Origin: Deinococcus sp.
GTDB taxonomy: Bacteria > Deinococcota > Deinococci > Deinococcales > Deinococcaceae
Reading direction: 5' to 3'
DNA length: 13,167 nucleotides
Assembly (NCBI RefSeq): GCF_025362455.1
Contig: NZ_JANYGJ010000087.1
Span: 1 to 13,167, forward strand
Numbering within the stretch: the stretch's first letter is position 1; every line of letters begins with the position of its first letter. A program made the position numbers and the translations under genes. The notes beneath the pieces are model-generated. The model was not told where the DNA came from. It was given only the letters and a program-made list of their open reading frames with translations, and searched no databases. Shown piece by piece: positions 6,889-13,167 of the stretch.

Positions 6889-7191
6889 TTAGCCTTTGAG
6901 GGCGGCAGCGAGGGTCTTGAGGCCGTCTTTGTCGGCGTCCGGGGCAGCAGCGGCCAGCTTCTCGGTCTCGGCACCCAGGCCAGGCAGAATGCCCGCCGCG
7001 CCAGCCAGGTCGCCACTTTCCAGGGCGGACTTGAGCTTGGCGAGGTGGCTGACCAGGGTCTCGGCGCCGGGCACGCCGTTCAGGGCTTTATGCCAGCTCG
7101 TGACGTTGCTCACGGCGGTGCTCGCGTCGATCTTGGTGACGCCGCCCGCTGCCGTTGCTGCCTTCAGTGTGCCGCTCAGTTGTTCGTTCAT
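6889..7191 (-). CDS. Small Ala-rich protein of unknown function
   Basis: The 100-residue product starts at the ATG at 7191-7189 behind a perfect AGGAGG Shine-Dalgarno at a 6-nt spacing, one of the strongest in the window. It ends 16 bp before a strong terminator, so it is a self-contained single-gene unit that is probably well expressed. The protein is Ala, Leu and Lys rich, has no signal peptide or membrane helix, and is predicted by eye to be almost entirely helical, with Gly-Gly or Gly-Val-Pro-Gly breaks near residues 16, 39 and 69. One Trp (TSWHKAL) is present. I do not recognise a family. It is divergent from the SCP2-like gene across about 150 bp. Confidence 0.8.
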   Translation of the reverse strand: MNEQLSGTLKAATAAGGVTKIDASTAVSNVTSWHKALNGVPGAETLVSHLAKLKSALESGDLAGAAGILPGLGAETEKLAAAAPDADKDGLKTLAAALKG

Positions 7192-7343
7192 GTAGTACCT
7201 CCTGTGAAGTGGTCTTGCTCAGATAGAAGACGCTTTTGGTGGGTGAGCTTGTGTCTGGCTTCGTACAGGTTGCTTGGTGCCGTCTTCATGAGGCGCAGGA
7301 GTCTGTAAGCCGACGTGCAGAAGTGGCCGCCAGCTATGCAAGC

Positions 7344-7775
7344 ATGCTTACCATGTCGCCCTCATCCGTCCCCAGCGCCGAACGACTCAAAGTGGTGTTG
7401 ACAGCGCTCTATACCTCGGCGGGCGATGTGGCGGGCGCCGAGGTGCTCGGCCAGCGCCAACTGGTGCTCAGCTTCGTATTCACCAACCCCGACCTGACCC
7501 TGTGCATCGATGGCCGCAGCGCTCCGGTGGTGGTGAGCAGCGAAGGGCCGTTTCCGAGCGCCGACCTGACCTTTCGCCTGGCTGGAGCCAACATCGACAA
7601 ATTTTGGCGCGGCGAGCTGAACGCCATGGCCGGGGTGGTCAGCGGCGACCTCAAGATCGAGGGCTCGCTGATCACGGCGCTGAGCCTGGCTCCGGCCCTG
7701 GGCGGCTTGCAGGCCCGCTACCGGGAGCTGATGGACCGCGAGCTGCTGGACCGGGAGCTGCTGGGCGGCCAATAA
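7344..7775 (+). CDS. SCP2 sterol-binding-fold protein
   Basis: The core (LSFVFTNPDLTLCIDG, then SADLTFRLAGANIDKFWRGELNAMAGVVSGDLKIEGSL) follows the SCP2 pattern: beta strands, then the segment that reads as 'd...f..l..G.l....a...GklkieGd' before a C-terminal helix. SCP2-like domains bind lipids or other hydrophobic ligands in the cytosol; the ligand here is unknown. The start is uncertain: ATGs at 7344 and 7353 give 144 or 141 residues, neither has a Shine-Dalgarno, and a longer in-frame extension back to 7236 looks non-coding. The last residues repeat RELMD RELLD RELLGG, coded by a 15-bp array. It converges on the DUF11 gene with only 16 bp between stop codons and no clear terminator. Confidence 0.75.
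   Translation: MLTMSPSSVPSAERLKVVLTALYTSAGDVAGAEVLGQRQLVLSFVFTNPDLTLCIDGRSAPVVVSSEGPFPSADLTFRLAGANIDKFWRGELNAMAGVVSGDLKIEGSLITALSLAPALGGLQARYRELMDRELLDRELLGGQ
7726..7770 (+). repeat. 15-bp tandem units at the end of the SCP2-like gene
   Basis: GAGCTGATGGACCGC, GAGCTGCTGGACCGG and GAGCTGCTGGGCGGC follow one another and code for the repeated pentapeptide ELMDR/ELLDR at the C-terminus. The frame is kept. Unit limits are accurate to a few bases. Confidence 0.8.
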
Positions 7776-7791
7776 AATAAATGGGCGCCGC

Positions 7792-10158
7792 TCAGTTCAC
7801 CCGCGCCCGGAAGCACAGCGTGCCAGTCTGACCCGGCAGCAGCGTGCCGTAGACGTAGGAGACCTGCCCGGCGATCAGGCTGGCGGCGTCGCTGTCGGCC
7901 ACGGCGGTGAAGGCGGTGACGCTGGCCCCCTGGGTGAGCTGGGCGGCCAGGCCGGGGCCGTAGGCGCTGCTCAGGGCCGTCACGGAGGTCGGCAGCGTGT
8001 CGCGCACGTTGAAGTTCGGGGCGTCGCCGCCCGTGTTGCCGAAGGTGACGCAGTATTCCAGCGTCTGGCCGGGCAGGGCCGCGACCGAGGTGAGCGCCGC
8101 GCCGCCGCCCGTCACGTTGCGCACCGTTTTGCTCAGCGAGATGACGGGCGGTCCCTGAACGACCAGCGCGTCGGAGGCGGTGTTGTTGCCCGCACTGCCG
8201 GGCGCCTCCGCCGGGCTGCTCACCGCCGCCTGGTTGGTCTGCGGGCTGCTGGCGCCGCTGGCCACCCGCACCTGGAGGGTCACGGGGTCATAGCTCGCGC
8301 CCACCGCCAGTGCGTCGCTGCGCCTGCATTCCAGCGGCGCCAGGGTGCAGGTCCAACCCGTTCCGCCGATGCTCACGGCGCTCAGGCCAGCGGGCAGGCT
8401 GTCGCTGAGCGTCACCGGGCCGAAACCGGGCGCGGGTCCGGCGTTGCTGACACTCAGGGTAAAGCTCGCCAGGCCGCCCGCTGCGGCGTTGCCGGTGTGC
8501 GTTTTGCTGAGGCGCAGGTCGGGTCCGGCCACCACGATCCGGGCAGGCTGGTCTCCGGCAACCAGCGGGTCGCTGTCGCTGCTGTGGGTCACGGCGGTGC
8601 CCAGGGTCTGCTGGTTGAAGCTCACGGTGCCGGTGTTCTCGATCACCGTACCGCCGGGCAGCTCGGCGTTGACGGTGACCTGAAAGCGCACGCGGGTTTC
8701 CTCACCCGGCGCCACCAGTCCGCCCGCCGCCGCCGTGGCGCCCGCACCCAGCCGGAACACCACCCGGTTGCCCGCCGCGTCGTATTCGGCCTGATCGTCG
8801 CCCGGCTGGTCCGACTTGCCCCCGGCGTTGCTGCCGGTGACGACCAGGCTGCCGGGTTTGTAGCTCACGCCAGCGGGCAGCACGTCGCTGAGCACGAGGT
8901 TGGTGGCGCCGTCGTTGCCGCTGTTCCTGACCACCAGTTCGTATTCCAAGGCGTCGCCGGGCAGCAGCGAGCCGCCGTTTATGTCCGTCACCGTCTTGGT
9001 CAGGCTGTCTTTGATGTTGGGTTTAAAAATCTCCGTCGCCAGCGTGATGATGCCGGGCAGAATGGTGTCGTTGCCGCCGCCGCCCGCCACCTGGACCACC
9101 GCTGAGGTGCTGCCGGGCGGCAGCGGCGTGTTGGGCACGAAGGTGTCGAGGTCAAATCCCAGGGTATCGAGGGCGACGTCCGGGTTCTGTCCAGCCGAGA
9201 CGGTGAGGCCCTGCGCGGTGATGGTCGAGTTGAAGACGTCGGTGAGCGGGTTGAGGGTATTGAAGACCGGCGAGAGCGCCGAGGCGTCCGGCCCGAAGCG
9301 CAGGCTGGCGCCCGCCGCGCTGCCCTCCCTGGTGCCCCGGTCACCGTCGTAGGCGACCACCCCGATCACGCTCCTGACCGTGCCGCTGCTGGGCGTCAGA
9401 AAGCCGCTGACGCCGATGTTGACCAGCGGGTTGGCGGTATTGGCTTTCTGGAAGCCGTCGAAGACCGCCAGGTTGCGGGTCGGCAGCGCCGTGTTTCTGA
9501 AGGCAATCACCAGCGTCCAGCTCGCCCGGTTGCCCGGCCCGGTGGTCGAGGCGATATTGCCCACCGTGTAGGTGCCGCTGTAGGCCCCCGCTCCGCTGGC
9601 CGCCACCGCCGCCCTGACCGTGCCCGTGACCTCCACGAACGACTGGTAGTCGTTGCCGATGGCCGCTACCGTTGTGGCGCTGAGGGCGCTGCTCGCGCCG
9701 CCGCCGACGGCCAGGCGCACGTTCGGGCGGGCGGCGCCCGTCGCCAGGTTGGTGGTCACGCCGCTCCAGTACAGCCCGGCGAACAGCACCGTGCTGCCTG
9801 CGGGCAGATTCAGGGTCGCCGAGCTGGAGTTGCTGGTGGCCGGGTCCGTGTCGACGTCGAAGGGCACCACGTAGGTGGCGTTGTTGGTGACGTTGCCGCC
9901 GCTCTGGGCGCTGGTGCAGGCCGCGATCTGGGCCGAAGTGGGCAGGCTGGCCGGAGCCACGGGCGGCGTGGTCGAGCAGTGGTAGGTCACGTTGCCGATC
10001 AGTGTCAGGTCGCCCGACACGGCGGCGTTGCTGTAGCGGGCTGCGAAGGTGGTCTGGGCCGAGGCGAAGCGGCCAGCCAGCACCAGCAGGAATAGCGCCA
10101 GCCAACACACCGCCAGCCGGACGACCCAGCCTGAACGCCAACTGACCAGAAGTTGCAT
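7792..10158 (-). CDS. Large secreted protein with DUF11 repeats
   Basis: The 788-residue product begins with a signal peptide: basic residues, a hydrophobic core at about 11-29, and cleavage likely after residue 34 (FASA-Q). The first part of the mature protein (about 35-370) is Ala, Gly, Thr and Ser rich, with the motif VLFAGLYWSGV seen in N-terminal modules that precede DUF11 domains. Three DUF11-type repeats then start near residues 385, 541 and 669, each opening with a LxKTV or LSKTH strand, a 'PG..leY.....N.G' core and a LPA/LPT turn. DUF11 domains are beta-sandwich modules of surface and cell-wall proteins; the role is probably structural or adhesive. No anchoring motif or C-terminal S-layer domain is seen, and the protein stops at the third repeat. 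TATTGT lies exactly 6 nt before the ATG, so this is a leaderless gene. Confidence 0.88.
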   Translation of the reverse strand: MQLLVSWRSGWVVRLAVCWLALFLLVLAGRFASAQTTFAARYSNAAVSGDLTLIGNVTYHCSTTPPVAPASLPTSAQIAACTSAQSGGNVTNNATYVVPFDVDTDPATSNSSSATLNLPAGSTVLFAGLYWSGVTTNLATGAARPNVRLAVGGGASSALSATTVAAIGNDYQSFVEVTGTVRAAVAASGAGAYSGTYTVGNIASTTGPGNRASWTLVIAFRNTALPTRNLAVFDGFQKANTANPLVNIGVSGFLTPSSGTVRSVIGVVAYDGDRGTREGSAAGASLRFGPDASALSPVFNTLNPLTDVFNSTITAQGLTVSAGQNPDVALDTLGFDLDTFVPNTPLPPGSTSAVVQVAGGGGNDTILPGIITLATEIFKPNIKDSLTKTVTDINGGSLLPGDALEYELVVRNSGNDGATNLVLSDVLPAGVSYKPGSLVVTGSNAGGKSDQPGDDQAEYDAAGNRVVFRLGAGATAAAGGLVAPGEETRVRFQVTVNAELPGGTVIENTGTVSFNQQTLGTAVTHSSDSDPLVAGDQPARIVVAGPDLRLSKTHTGNAAAGGLASFTLSVSNAGPAPGFGPVTLSDSLPAGLSAVSIGGTGWTCTLAPLECRRSDALAVGASYDPVTLQVRVASGASSPQTNQAAVSSPAEAPGSAGNNTASDALVVQGPPVISLSKTVRNVTGGGAALTSVAALPGQTLEYCVTFGNTGGDAPNFNVRDTLPTSVTALSSAYGPGLAAQLTQGASVTAFTAVADSDAASLIAGQVSYVYGTLLPGQTGTLCFRARVN

Positions 10159-10164
10159 GAGGTA

Positions 10165-10170
10165 ACAATA
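10165..10170 (-). promoter_or_regulatory. -10 box of a leaderless promoter for the DUF11 gene
   Basis: On the minus strand TATTGT is followed by exactly 6 nt and the ATG at 10158, the same arrangement as mazG. No Shine-Dalgarno is present. Upstream, a short direct repeat (CCTGACAGTG at 10192 and 10205) lies near the expected -35 region, where no good -35 match was found. Confidence 0.55.
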
Positions 10171-10191
10171 AAGCCTGAGTGGACACAGCGG

Positions 10192-10217
10192 CCTGACAGT
10201 GTTACCTGACAGTGGTG
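10192..10217. repeat. Imperfect 13-bp direct repeat upstream of the DUF11 gene
   Basis: CCTGACAGTGTTA (10192-10204) and CCTGACAGTGGTG (10205-10217) are adjacent copies identical in their first 10 bases. They lie about 35-60 bp upstream of the DUF11 start, in the 135-bp gap after the SWIM gene, so they could be a regulatory site or another chance slippage duplication. Confidence 0.6.
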
Positions 10218-10293
10218 CCAGTTACCGGATGACAGGGCCACAGACGGCGTTGATGACCCCGGCGCTGAACTGAAGGCAAGATGAGCGTCCCGT

Positions 10294-12063
10294 TCAGAGC
10301 AGGCTGGCTTTTCTGAGTTCGTCTTTGAACGAGGGCAGGTTGTTGTGCCTCAGCGCGATGTCGCCGATGACGGCCTGGGCCTGGGCCGCGCCCAGCAGAG
10401 CGCTCAGGTGCAGGAGCAGCGCCACGGCGGCCCGGTAATTCTCCCGGCCCCGCGCCGCGATCAGGTCGCGGGCCACCTCCAGATAGATCTCGGCGGCCCT
10501 GGCCTGCTGACCCGGCTCGGCGGCGAGCTGCCCAGCCAGCGCGGTCCGGTACGTCACGCTGAGACTGTTGCCGTACTGGCGGTCGAACTGCTCGGCCTCA
10601 GCGATGTCGTGCTCGCCGCTCAGCAGCAGCTTCATCATTCCATTGAGCTGATGCGGCGTACCTGTCACCGACTTGAACAGCGCCGCCCAGTCGGCCTGCC
10701 AGTCGAAGCTGACGGCCCGCAGGAGCCGCTCCCAGTGGACATCCAGACTGTCACTCAGACCGCGCCGGGCCAGCTCGGCGGCCTCTTTGCGGCGCCCGGT
10801 GCTCGCCAGATGCTCGAACAGCCAGTGCGTCTCCGGATGCAGCGCCGTCATCCATTGGCGTTTGGCGACCCGGTTGCTGATGACCTGTTCGAGCAGCTCG
10901 CCCGCCTCGTGCGACTGAATCAGCCCGAAGACGGGTTCCAGTGACTGCGACGAGTCGTGCAGGTAGCGGCTCAGGCGCCCCCTTGCCCCAGGGTCGCCGG
11001 AGTTCAGGAAATGCTCGGTGATCTGCTCCAGGTCGCCGCTGCTCAGCAGCACGGCCTCGCGCTGAGCCGGGGTCTGCTGATCGGCGGGCACCAGCCGCAG
11101 CAGGGCGTGGGCCACCTGGCCCCGCTGATGGTCGCTGCGGGTCTGGTCGCGCAGTTGCTCAAGCAGGCGTGTCAGCGCGGCGCGCTCCGGCACACCGAGG
11201 GCGGCGGCAAAGTCGCCGAGCGCCTGAGCCTGGGCCAGCAGATACAGGTTTTCGAGGGCCAGTACGGCTTTCACGGCGTCGGTGCGGGCGGGTTCCACCA
11301 GCCGCCCCCCGGTTACCAGGTCCATGATTCCGTCGACGGCGCCCGACAGCAGGTGGTCAAACAGCCCCTCGTCGCTGTCGGCCCAGGTTTCGTAGGCCGT
11401 TTCAGCACTGCCGATCATCTGGAGGTAGACCGCGAGCGCCGCCGCCGGGTTGCTGCCTTGCTGGGCGTCAGCCTCCTCCAGCACGGTGTCCAGGGCAGAG
11501 GTATCGGGGCCTTCGTCGTCCCACTGGTCGTAGCCGTCGTCGCGGTGGCCGTAGTCGGCCTCGATCTGGGCGAACAGCGCCGGGATGGCGGCCACCTGCG
11601 CCGAAGCGCCTGCGGAACTGGAGCGCCCGACGGCATCGACCACCAGCCGGAGTGAGGGCACCAGGGTCAGCAGGGTGCCGATCAGGTCGCGGAGCTGCTC
11701 GGTGCTGAGCTGGCCCAGCAGTTCACTGAGTGCGGTGAGCTGCCGGAAGTCGCCCGGCGCCTGAACATAGCGGCTGAGCAGCGCCGCCGTGTGCTTGCAG
11801 TGCCCGCCGCTGCCCACGTAGCACGAGCAGTCCGCCCGCGTGACCCGGCCTGCCTGAAGGGTGGCCTGAATCTGGTAGCGTTCCTGGCCCTGCGCCTCGC
11901 CCCGGATAACCACGCCGCCCGCCCCAGACTGGGTTGACGCAGACTGAGGTGATACCGGCTCCAGCGTCAGCCCGCTGAGGGTGCGGATGTACGAGCGGCC
12001 TTTGTGGAGTTCGGTGGCCCCCGACCAGGCGGCGGCGGCGGCAGTGGTGAGAGATTGGGACAT
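10294..12063 (-). CDS. SWIM zinc-finger protein
   Basis: The 589-residue product has a SWIM motif CxCx7CxH at residues C79, C81, C89 and H91 (CSCYVGSGGHCKH), preceded by the short beta-rich stretch expected in these proteins (GRSYIRTLSGLTLEPV and ERYQIQATLQAGRVT). SWIM domains bind zinc and are thought to mediate DNA or protein contacts. The rest, about 100-589, is a long helical array with many LL, EEAD and LARRGL-like segments, resembling HEAT/TPR-type scaffolding; no catalytic domain is visible. Proteins of this build are often encoded beside ATPases or helicases, but here no partner is adjacent. The start is the ATG at 12063-12061; no Shine-Dalgarno is seen and the only -10-like match is CATCCT six bases upstream. 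The exact function is unknown. It is divergent from the restriction-enzyme remnant. Confidence 0.87.
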   Translation of the reverse strand: MSQSLTTAAAAAWSGATELHKGRSYIRTLSGLTLEPVSPQSASTQSGAGGVVIRGEAQGQERYQIQATLQAGRVTRADCSCYVGSGGHCKHTAALLSRYVQAPGDFRQLTALSELLGQLSTEQLRDLIGTLLTLVPSLRLVVDAVGRSSSAGASAQVAAIPALFAQIEADYGHRDDGYDQWDDEGPDTSALDTVLEEADAQQGSNPAAALAVYLQMIGSAETAYETWADSDEGLFDHLLSGAVDGIMDLVTGGRLVEPARTDAVKAVLALENLYLLAQAQALGDFAAALGVPERAALTRLLEQLRDQTRSDHQRGQVAHALLRLVPADQQTPAQREAVLLSSGDLEQITEHFLNSGDPGARGRLSRYLHDSSQSLEPVFGLIQSHEAGELLEQVISNRVAKRQWMTALHPETHWLFEHLASTGRRKEAAELARRGLSDSLDVHWERLLRAVSFDWQADWAALFKSVTGTPHQLNGMMKLLLSGEHDIAEAEQFDRQYGNSLSVTYRTALAGQLAAEPGQQARAAEIYLEVARDLIAARGRENYRAAVALLLHLSALLGAAQAQAVIGDIALRHNNLPSFKDELRKASLL

Positions 12064-12146
12064 GGCTACAGGATGACACGAGCAAACAGATCACCGCAAA
12101 AAGGCGGCGGCCCGAAATTTGCGCTCTGCAACGCCCGCTCGAATGT

Positions 12147-12152
12147 CATACT
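12147..12152 (+). promoter_or_regulatory. Possible -10 box before the restriction-enzyme remnant
   Basis: CATACT (four of six bases of TATAAT) ends 8 nt before the ATG at 12161 and would give a near-leaderless transcript. It supports the choice of that start over the ATGs at 12119 and 12143. No convincing -35 is seen. Confidence 0.3.
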
Positions 12153-12160
12153 CAGCTTCG

Positions 12161-12796
12161 ATGACGTCCAGAGAAGCCCTGATCACTTACATCAAAGACA
12201 TTCGCAAGGTTCACGGATCGGGCACACCGGAAAACACTTACCTGCCGCTGCTCAAGCCGTTGTTCGAGGGTCTGCTTCCCGAGTACGAGGTCATCACGCA
12301 CCCCAGCAAGGATCAGCAGGGGCTACCGGATTTTGCGCTGCGCGAGCCGGGCGGCGCCGAAAACATAGCGCTGGGCGAAGCGGAAGCGCTCGACCTGCCG
12401 CTGAGTAGCAATGCCCACGGACTCCAACAGGCGCAGGGTTACGCCAAGCAGGCGCCCACCCTGCTGACCAACTTCCATGAATTCGTGGTGCTCGACGGCT
12501 CGACCGAGCTGGGCCGCTACACCATCGCGCACGCCGATCTGACCGGACACGACCTCAAACCGGCGGCGCTGGCTGACCGTCACCTGGCCGAGCTGAGCAG
12601 CCCGCTGAATGTCTGGGCCAGCGCCAGAGGCACCCTGCGCCGCCCCCTGTGTGGACAATTCTGGGTGATTTTCATTGAAAAAAACACTGTGCCAGAGGTA
12701 GGTTTCCCCATCTACCTCTACTTCAACTCCCAGAATTTGAAGCCTATATCAAACTCCCAGAATTTGAAACCTATATCACCAAGCTCTCAAATGTGA
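12161..12796 (+). pseudogene. Truncated N-terminal part of a type ISP-like restriction-modification enzyme
   Basis: From the ATG at 12161 (MTSREALITYIKDIRKVHG) the frame gives 211 residues. The first ~165 resemble the N-terminal Mrr-like nuclease region of large single-chain restriction-modification enzymes: an opening YIKDIRKVH helix, TYLPLLKPLFEGL, then GLPDF at residues 54-58, the QAQGYAKQAPTLL helix and NFHEFVVLD. In the PD-(D/E)xK core the acidic-x-Lys motif should follow PDF; here the matching place reads E73-A74-E75 (GEAEALDLPL), so the catalytic Lys appears replaced by Glu. No methyltransferase domain follows, whereas complete enzymes exceed 1,000 residues. Near 12,650 GC drops sharply and the reading frame becomes unconvincing, ending in a 27-bp duplication. 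I infer a decayed remnant. A short free-standing protein remains possible, since the N-terminal frame is intact. Confidence 0.6.
12725..12778 (+). repeat. 27-bp tandem duplication in the tail of the remnant
   Basis: Two adjacent 27-bp copies (12725-12751 and 12752-12778) differ at one base (GAAG in the first, GAAA in the second). In another frame they read LPEFEAYIK and LPEFETYIT, which looks more protein-like than the frame of the annotated remnant. Confidence 0.92.
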
Positions 12797-12854
12797 TACC
12801 CTTGACTCACCCCACATTGTCATGCCTTGTGCATGCCAATTATCCTTATCTGAT

Positions 12855-12884
12855 TTGGGGTTGCGCACTCAAACGAGGTATGTT
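12855..12884 (+). promoter_or_regulatory. Leaderless promoter before a 31-codon ORF
   Basis: TTGGGG (12855-12860) and TATGTT (12879-12884) are separated by 18 bp, and the -10 box ends exactly 6 nt before the ATG at 12891. This is the clearest -35/-10 pair in the window and repeats the TANNNT-N6-ATG layout of mazG and the DUF11 gene. Confidence 0.5.
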
Positions 12885-12890
12885 GGGGCG

Positions 12891-12986
12891 ATGAACAAAG
12901 CAGATCTCCGCGCCCTGAGCAACGCCGTTTGGCTGCCCGTGTCGGCCTTGAACGCGTTCCGAGCGTACCTAGCTGTCATTCTCTAG
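12891..12986 (+). CDS. Short ORF of 31 codons behind a leaderless promoter
   Basis: The ORF begins MNKADLRALSNAVWLPV and ends AYLAVIL before TAG (12984-12986). Its codons are GC-rich at third positions over the first two-thirds, unlike the AT-richer flanks, which suggests it is coding or was cut from a longer gene. The N-terminal half could form an amphipathic helix; the C-terminal six residues are hydrophobic. No family is recognised. It may be a genuine small protein, a leader peptide, or the 5' stub of a gene interrupted by an insertion or deletion at about 12,965-12,985. The promoter is the main support. Confidence 0.4.
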   Translation: MNKADLRALSNAVWLPVSALNAFRAYLAVIL

Positions 12987-13087
12987 TTGAGTTTAGTTGT
13001 GTTCCACGGAAAACCTTAATTTGTTTCGTATCTGATTAGCGATGCAGGGGTGGTCGCGGTTCGAGCCGTGGGCGAGTAGACTCAGGC
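12987..13087 (+). other. AT-richer intergenic stretch
   Basis: About 100 bp follow the short ORF with lower GC over 12,987-13,040 than the rest of the window. I see no terminator, RNA gene or clear terminal inverted repeat here. TAGACT at 13077-13082 may be a -10 box 5 nt before the next ATG. Confidence 0.4.
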
Positions 13088-13167
13088 ATGACCGGCGACC
13101 TGACCCGCGATGACCTGCTGGCGATCATCCGTCGGCAAGCGGAGCAGTTCGAGCGACTGGAAGCCGA
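13088..13167 (+). CDS. Start of a gene, possibly IS66-type transposase, 3' end outside the window
   Basis: Only 26 codons are visible, open to the window edge. The start (MTGDLTRDDLLAIIRRQAEQ, then a coiled-coil-like FERLEA) resembles the N-terminal helical region of IS66-family TnpC transposases, which often open with (S/T)RDELLA and a Q/E-rich heptad helix. This is a weak match based on a short, helical, low-information segment; any coiled-coil protein could look like this. No IS66 terminal repeat was recognised upstream. TAGACT (13077-13082) could drive it as a leaderless gene. Confidence 0.45.
   Translation, partial: MTGDLTRDDLLAIIRRQAEQFERLEA

Overview
The window is GC-rich, densely coding DNA that most resembles the genus Deinococcus. 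Three lines of evidence point there. The gene families (fasciclin/FAS1 secreted protein, a CoA-pyrophosphatase-type Nudix protein following MazG, a ClpC-type AAA+ unfoldase, polyphosphate glucokinase, a DUF11 surface protein and a SWIM zinc-finger protein) are all typical of that group. Several genes carry a TANNNT -10 box placed about 6 nt before an ATG, the pattern of the leaderless transcripts that are abundant in Deinococcus. Base and codon use is uniformly GC-rich until about 12,650. The genus assignment is inference; no rRNA or other marker is present.

Layout. 1-672: the 3' part of a secreted FAS1 protein and its terminator. 736-862: a 127-bp composite inverted-repeat element. 860-1856: two minus-strand genes, a two-helix membrane protein and an unrecognised exported protein, separated by two short-period tandem arrays. 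2003-3272: mazG and a Nudix hydrolase in tandem, a likely housecleaning operon for NTPs and CoA-type pyrophosphates. 3273-3643: a 371-bp gap with small tandem repeats. 3644-5884: a ClpC-type unfoldase without the usual middle domain. 6051-6800: polyphosphate glucokinase. 6889-7191 (minus): a small unknown protein with a strong terminator. 7344-7775: an SCP2-like protein. 7792-10158 (minus): a large secreted DUF11 protein. 10294-12063 (minus): a SWIM zinc-finger protein. 12161-12796: a truncated, probably decayed N-terminal piece of a type ISP-like restriction-modification enzyme. 12797-13087: AT-richer DNA with one 31-codon ORF behind a good leaderless promoter. 13088-end: the start of a further gene, possibly an IS66-type transposase.

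Three things stand out. Direct tandem duplications with periods of 13-16 bp (usually 15) recur in and between genes along the whole window. The stop codon of the small membrane gene is supplied by the terminal repeat of the 736-862 element. The right end (12.1-13.1 kb) looks like a decaying accessory island: a nuclease domain with an altered catalytic motif, a sharp composition change, a 27-bp duplication, an orphan small ORF and a possible transposase. Nothing here proves a complete new system. The best candidates for a second look are the inverted-repeat element, the repeat arrays, the middle-domain-less ClpC and the right-end island.
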